From the NCBI GenBank assembly GCA_037443645.1, contig JBBINY010000031.1, forward strand, positions 1 to 33,660: a stretch of 33,660 nucleotides of DNA. Reading direction: 5' to 3'. The translations under genes and the position numbers were made by a program. Shown here piece after piece: positions 32,101 through 33,660 of this stretch. The notes under the pieces are model-generated. The model worked only from the letters and a program-made list of their open reading frames with translations. It ran no database searches and was not told the origin of the DNA. This DNA is from UBA2336 sp037443645 (GTDB lineage Bacteria; Bacteroidota; Bacteroidia; Cytophagales; Cyclobacteriaceae). Positions within the stretch are counted from its first letter, which is position 1; every line of letters starts with the position of its first letter.

Positions 32101-33660
32101 TTGCAGGGTTGCCTACAAACTATACGGTGGCCTTGCGTGTATTCAACCGCTGCGGGCTGGACACAACCTTATTTCAAACAATCACCATCTATCCACCGCC
32201 CGCAAATCCTACCTTCCTCCCGGCAGGTATTCCGCAACCGGTGTTATGCAACGGGCCGCTTACCCTGGAAGCAACTCCATCTACCAATCCCGATCTGCCT
32301 GACCTAACCTTCTTCTGGTCAACCGGTGAAACAACACGAACAATTGTGGTTAACCAGCAACAAATCGTTAGCGTAACCATCCTCAACACGGTTAGCGGTT
32401 GCTCTACGGGCGGCTCGTTACTGGTGGCCGATAACCGGCCGCAGGTAGAACTTGGACCCAATCAAACCTTATGTCAGAACACACCGGTGTTTCCGTTAAA
32501 CGCCCAAAACCCAGGTACAACCTACGCCTGGACAATTAATGGTGCAGCAGCCGGAACTGCGCAAACTCAATCGGTTAACTCCAGCACACCCGGTGTATTC
32601 GAATACAAAGTTCAGGTTACCGACCCGATTACAACCTGCACCGTGCGCGACAGTGTAAGTTTCACATTCAATGAATCACCGGTATTCACGGCTATCCCCT
32701 CCAACACCGCTGCGTGCGGAACCTTAACCGGACAGATTGCTTTAACGTTAAACACGCCTGCAACAACCTTGTTTAGTTACTTTGTTACAGGTCCCTCTAC
32801 TTCACTTTCGGATGTCGACCGACCTGCCGGTCCTGTACTTCCTCCCTTTACCGCACTTGGTGCCGGATCGTATGGCATTACCGTGACCGATCAGATTTCA
32901 GGTTGCACGAGCATCCAGGTGGTAAGCATTAATGATAATGTATTTACGATTTCATCCGTTATCCGGCAAAACACCTGTGATCCGCTCATCTTGCGTGTAA
33001 CGCATACCACTGCGCTTCCTTTCACCTACCGTGTAATCAACTCAACAACAGCCCAGGTTATTGCCTCCGGCAGCGGCACAGGCTCTCCGTTTGATACACC
33101 CGGTGTACCCAGCGGGACATACATTATTGAAATGACGGCCGGAGGCTGTGTGTTCGGATCGCCTGCACAAACATTCAACCAGAATCCGGTAGTTTCCATA
33201 GCCGGTTTTACGGTAAATCCCTGTACCGATCCCATTACCATAGGGGTTACTGGCGGCACCGGGTGGACGTGGAGCGGGCCAAACATTATCGGTTCAACTG
33301 CCCTTCAAACCATCTCGGCCAGTCCGCCACAGGGAAACCAAACGTATAATGTAGTGGTAACGCAACCCGGATTCTGTCCGCTCAATACAGCGGTTATAGT
33401 TTTTGTGAATAACAATGTGGTGGCAGACTTTACCCAATCTGATGCCTGCGAAGATCAGGTGACGCTTACGGCCACATTCACTCCGGCAGGAACGTATACA
33501 TTCCGCTGGTACCGCAACGGCTCCTTGATACCGGGCGGCCAATCAATTCTGGCTGGCCTTGCCGACAATGGAATAACCTACCGTGTGGAGGTGGTCAATA
33601 CGCTGTCGGGTTGTGTGTTCAGTTCAACTTCCAAGACCATATTCGTAGCAGGCGATTTAC
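29196..33660 (+). CDS. Giant PKD/SprB-repeat surface protein, probable type IX secretion cargo (3' end beyond window)
   Basis: The frame from ATG 29196 is open for more than 1,480 codons to the window end. A signal peptide (MVAVCCWLAIAAWAQ region) precedes a duplicated architecture. Residues about 28-385 form a propeller-like domain starting HNWYFGSGGQAIRF. A PKD domain follows, with WDFGDGNG at about 422, then an SprB-like repeat (IIWSNGD…YYYVVVTDGLGC). A second propeller-like domain starts at about 566 (NIWYFGQNAGIDF), with a second PKD domain at about 949 (EWSFGDGFG). The rest is a chain of cysteine-containing Ig-like or SprB-like repeats. PKD and SprB repeats are common in gliding and adhesion proteins of Bacteroidota. 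The type IX C-terminal sorting domain should lie beyond the window. The divergent porP/sprF-like gene is the likely secretion partner. Confidence 0.87.
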   Translation, partial: MKVKRMQRWMVAVCCWLAIAAWAQDFTRHNWYFGSGGQAIRFSRANNSPSLIANPNPLGPGGSAVATDQTNANLLFYTNGNQVFDVTNTPMPNGFGLNGNLNGNQHVAICPIPGAANQYYVFSNTADFTTGGSVVVSTVDMNAFGNSVFPAPAIGDVIVKNQPFGLTANSRSEAMITIPDANGTDYWLITHENGTDNYTVTHVLAGSVFNHTTFTNLTGGLDISAANFAYEPRTGRIAVTPQTANRNVIVLDFNNASGLLSFNQFVFNSAHTAAQALYDTEWSANGRYLYISRLNDSGTDAQVLQFDLLNPTSSMLPVLPSNVFRSWGLQIAPDSAIYHLYESSAGVFRVAQLTNTDSVATSIGYTPVAFAANPNFNGRQFSSFSPAETINLTVSFVSSGSCSGTPISFYPTVSPAADSLVWDFGDGNGSNQWSPIHTYQTGNSYTVMVTAFLNGRTASSTGNVNINQFDLQLTLVQDTTACECQLPVNNGIPPCPNNTSDDFSVTVTIHGGTPASIIWSNGDVGPVLTPDSAGYYYVVVTDGLGCSTYAGVNVREYGLQDQRANIWYFGQNAGIDFNQQPRVAISGPVVSPEGVAVISDRNGNVILSTDGQRVYDRNDNEIPLAVPPGIGGQNGSTQSALIIPVPGDETLYYIFTTQEVHGGNTYELRYSLYDIKLNNGDGGLAQANQLLFSRSTERITGNGNWLIAHEYGNNSFRAYRIASTGIGNPVISSIGSDYLVTDEGFGQGYMKLGGQNRLVVALSTATAPSTYQIMGLEIFDFIDSTGLVTNFRSIIPTYPTARTGQLYGIEFALNKFFATIRNSGAGQSTLVEFYFDSLGIPHQIKPPLAAVNEELGAIQLGPDGQLYVAVNNKPYLGTITFNADTTLLSGFIANGFALAPGTQSRLGLPNFIQNVGNVVQPAGMQIAGFCEGSPTSFLAFGTDPIDEFEWSFGDGFGSTQPQVDHTYPIAGLPTNYTVALRVFNRCGLDTTLFQTITIYPPPANPTFLPAGIPQPVLCNGPLTLEATPSTNPDLPDLTFFWSTGETTRTIVVNQQQIVSVTILNTVSGCSTGGSLLVADNRPQVELGPNQTLCQNTPVFPLNAQNPGTTYAWTINGAAAGTAQTQSVNSSTPGVFEYKVQVTDPITTCTVRDSVSFTFNESPVFTAIPSNTAACGTLTGQIALTLNTPATTLFSYFVTGPSTSLSDVDRPAGPVLPPFTALGAGSYGITVTDQISGCTSIQVVSINDNVFTISSVIRQNTCDPLILRVTHTTALPFTYRVINSTTAQVIASGSGTGSPFDTPGVPSGTYIIEMTAGGCVFGSPAQTFNQNPVVSIAGFTVNPCTDPITIGVTGGTGWTWSGPNIIGSTALQTISASPPQGNQTYNVVVTQPGFCPLNTAVIVFVNNNVVADFTQSDACEDQVTLTATFTPAGTYTFRWYRNGSLIPGGQSILAGLADNGITYRVEVVNTLSGCVFSSTSKTIFVAGDL

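Overview
The window reads as chromosomal DNA of a Bacteroidota bacterium, most likely order Cytophagales. Evidence: a PorP/SprF-type type IX secretion protein beside a giant PKD/SprB-repeat surface protein; an arginine operon built on the Bacteroidetes-type acylornithine carbamoyltransferase rather than ornithine carbamoyltransferase; TAnnTTTG-like -7 promoter boxes; and few Shine-Dalgarno sequences. I see no transposase, integrase, phage gene, CRISPR array, tRNA or rRNA.

Layout. 1-5000: an OstA/LptA-like envelope gene (cut by the window edge) diverges from tilS; then mdh, and a convergent pair encoding a HAD phosphatase and a zinc-ribbon methyltransferase. 4547-7208: an ECF sigma factor, its membrane anti-sigma factor and an unrecognised secreted protein form a tight operon. 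7209-13857: a dispersed-type inverted repeat, a secreted S10 serine carboxypeptidase, a DUF4256 protein, a lipoprotein gene interrupted by an in-frame TAA, and a secreted GH127 glycosidase. 13858-18372: katG and oxyR diverge around a candidate OxyR operator, followed by a Ste24-like M48 protease. 18474-27206: eight arginine genes on the minus strand (argA-like acyltransferase, argG, argC, argD, argF', argB, argE-like, argH) behind a roughly 300-nt leader. 27251-33660: a TRIC-family channel, a PorP/SprF protein and the 5' part of a large surface protein that runs off the window.

The arginine genes form a complete route from glutamate to arginine using N-acylated intermediates. The acyl group stays on through carbamoylation and is then removed by the ArgE-like enzyme, before ArgG and ArgH finish the pathway. 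No ArgJ or ordinary ornithine carbamoyltransferase is present. In ArgF' the residue that separates acetyl- from succinyl-ornithine specificity is Val90, which points to succinylated intermediates.

The points most worth a second look are: the single TAA that separates a lipoprotein signal peptide from an otherwise intact 533-codon frame; the arg leader, with an Arg-rich mini-ORF, hairpins and a near-identical 20-nt direct repeat; the ArgF' Val90 signature; the OxyR-type site overlapping the oxyR start codon; and the unknown third gene of the ECF operon. All assignments come from reading the sequence and remembered family knowledge. No database search was run.
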